In this document: positions 13,128 through 13,187 of the stretch, piece after piece
How positions within the stretch are numbered: the stretch's first letter is position 1
Layout: each line of letters begins with the position of its first letter
Assembly: GCA_003500955.1 (NCBI GenBank)
Contig: DNQP01000203.1
Span: 3,839 to 17,025 of the forward strand
From: Curvibacter sp.
GTDB taxonomy: Bacteria > Pseudomonadota > Gammaproteobacteria > Burkholderiales > Burkholderiaceae_C
Direction: 5' to 3'
DNA length: 13,187 bases
Program-made: the position numbers and the translations under genes
Notes under the pieces: generated by a model
Told to the model about the DNA's origin: nothing
Seen by the model: the letters and a program-made list of their open reading frames with translations, nothing else
Databases searched by the model: none

Positions 13128-13148
13128 TTGTCCAGGGTAGACCCTAGG

Positions 13149-13187
13149 TCAGACACGCTCGAGGATCACCGCGATCCCCTGCCCCAC
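13149..13187 (-). CDS. Thiolase (acetyl-CoA acyltransferase, PcaF-like), C-terminal fragment
   Basis: Only the last 12 codons before a TGA at 13151-13149 are in the window; they read VGQGIAVILERV. This matches the C-terminal end of thiolases, where the active-site cysteine motif C-x-G-x-G-Q-G-I-A is followed by a short strand ending in ERV or ERA. The GVGQGIA...ERV form is typical of 3-oxoadipyl-CoA thiolase (PcaF/PaaJ). That enzyme splits 3-oxoadipyl-CoA to succinyl-CoA and acetyl-CoA, the step after the maleylacetate reductase product is activated by CoA transfer, so the context agrees. The catalytic Cys itself lies outside the window, and an acetoacetyl-CoA thiolase cannot be excluded from so few residues. 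Confidence 0.72.
   Translation of the reverse strand: MGQGIAVILERV

Noticed and set aside
2779..13147. Long open frames of 320-480 codons antisense to the LysR, hydroxylase, GGDEF, dehydrogenase, Bug and amidohydrolase genes
   Set aside because: They are antisense shadows typical of high-GC codon bias: Arg/Ala/Gly/His-rich low-complexity translations with no recognisable domain, each fully overlapping a gene with clear family motifs.
13001..13156. Extension of the first dehydrogenase to an upstream start at 13156
   Set aside because: The extension would run through a strong terminator and the thiolase end, while the ATG at 13000 has a GAGGAGA ribosome site and starts directly at the Rossmann fold.
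1..13187. Mobile elements, CRISPR arrays, tRNA or rRNA genes
   Set aside because: I saw no transposase or integrase motif, terminal inverted repeats, regularly spaced repeats, or tRNA-like T-loop sequence (GGTTCGANTCC) on either strand.

Overview
The window looks like a chromosomal aromatic-catabolism region of a high-GC betaproteobacterium, most likely Burkholderiales (Comamonadaceae or Alcaligenaceae). I infer this from the strong GC bias, a Bug-type periplasmic receptor, a TRAP carboxylate transporter, short 'GGAGACA'-type ribosome binding sites and the long antisense open frames typical of such genomes. No tRNA, rRNA, CRISPR array, insertion sequence or phage gene is visible, and no gap between genes exceeds 300 bases.

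Layout. (1) Positions 1-2668, minus strand: an operon of an intradiol dioxygenase (hydroxyquinol 1,2-dioxygenase type), a TRAP solute receptor (DctP), a TRAP small permease (DctQ) and the first codons of the TRAP large permease, cut by the window edge. (2) Positions 2803-5479, plus strand, divergent: a LysR-type regulator followed by an FAD-dependent aromatic hydroxylase, closed by a bidirectional terminator at 5480-5503. (3) Positions 5526-6447, minus strand: ohrR-ohr, a self-contained organic-peroxide defence operon. (4) Positions 6519-7628, minus strand: a GAF-GGDEF diguanylate cyclase. (5) Positions 7715-13000, minus strand: a five-gene run read as beta-hydroxyacid dehydrogenase, ATZ/TRZ-type amidohydrolase, Bug receptor, second beta-hydroxyacid dehydrogenase, maleylacetate reductase. 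(6) Positions 13149-13187: the last 12 codons of a thiolase (PcaF type), with its terminator at 13104-13127.

How it fits together. The FAD hydroxylase could make hydroxyquinol (1,2,4-trihydroxybenzene) from a resorcinol-like or hydroxybenzoate-like precursor. The dioxygenase would open it to maleylacetate, the reductase would give 3-oxoadipate, and a PcaF-type thiolase would finish to succinyl-CoA and acetyl-CoA (the CoA transferase is not in view). The TRAP system probably imports the aromatic acid. The amidohydrolase plus two dehydrogenases and an orphan Bug receptor form a module whose substrate I cannot name. It suggests that an amide, lactam or N-heterocycle feeds the same endpoint.

The most notable non-coding signal is a 17-bp motif, TTTTCCG-N3-AGCGAAA, that occurs once upstream of the dioxygenase/LysR divergent promoter (2752-2768) and once upstream of the amidohydrolase-reductase operon (13090-13106). 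It lies 83 and 89 bp from the respective minus-strand start codons. It has the T-N11-A form expected of a LysR operator and may tie the two halves of the pathway to one regulator. The individual families are known; what may be new is the combination and the substrate of the amidohydrolase/dehydrogenase module.
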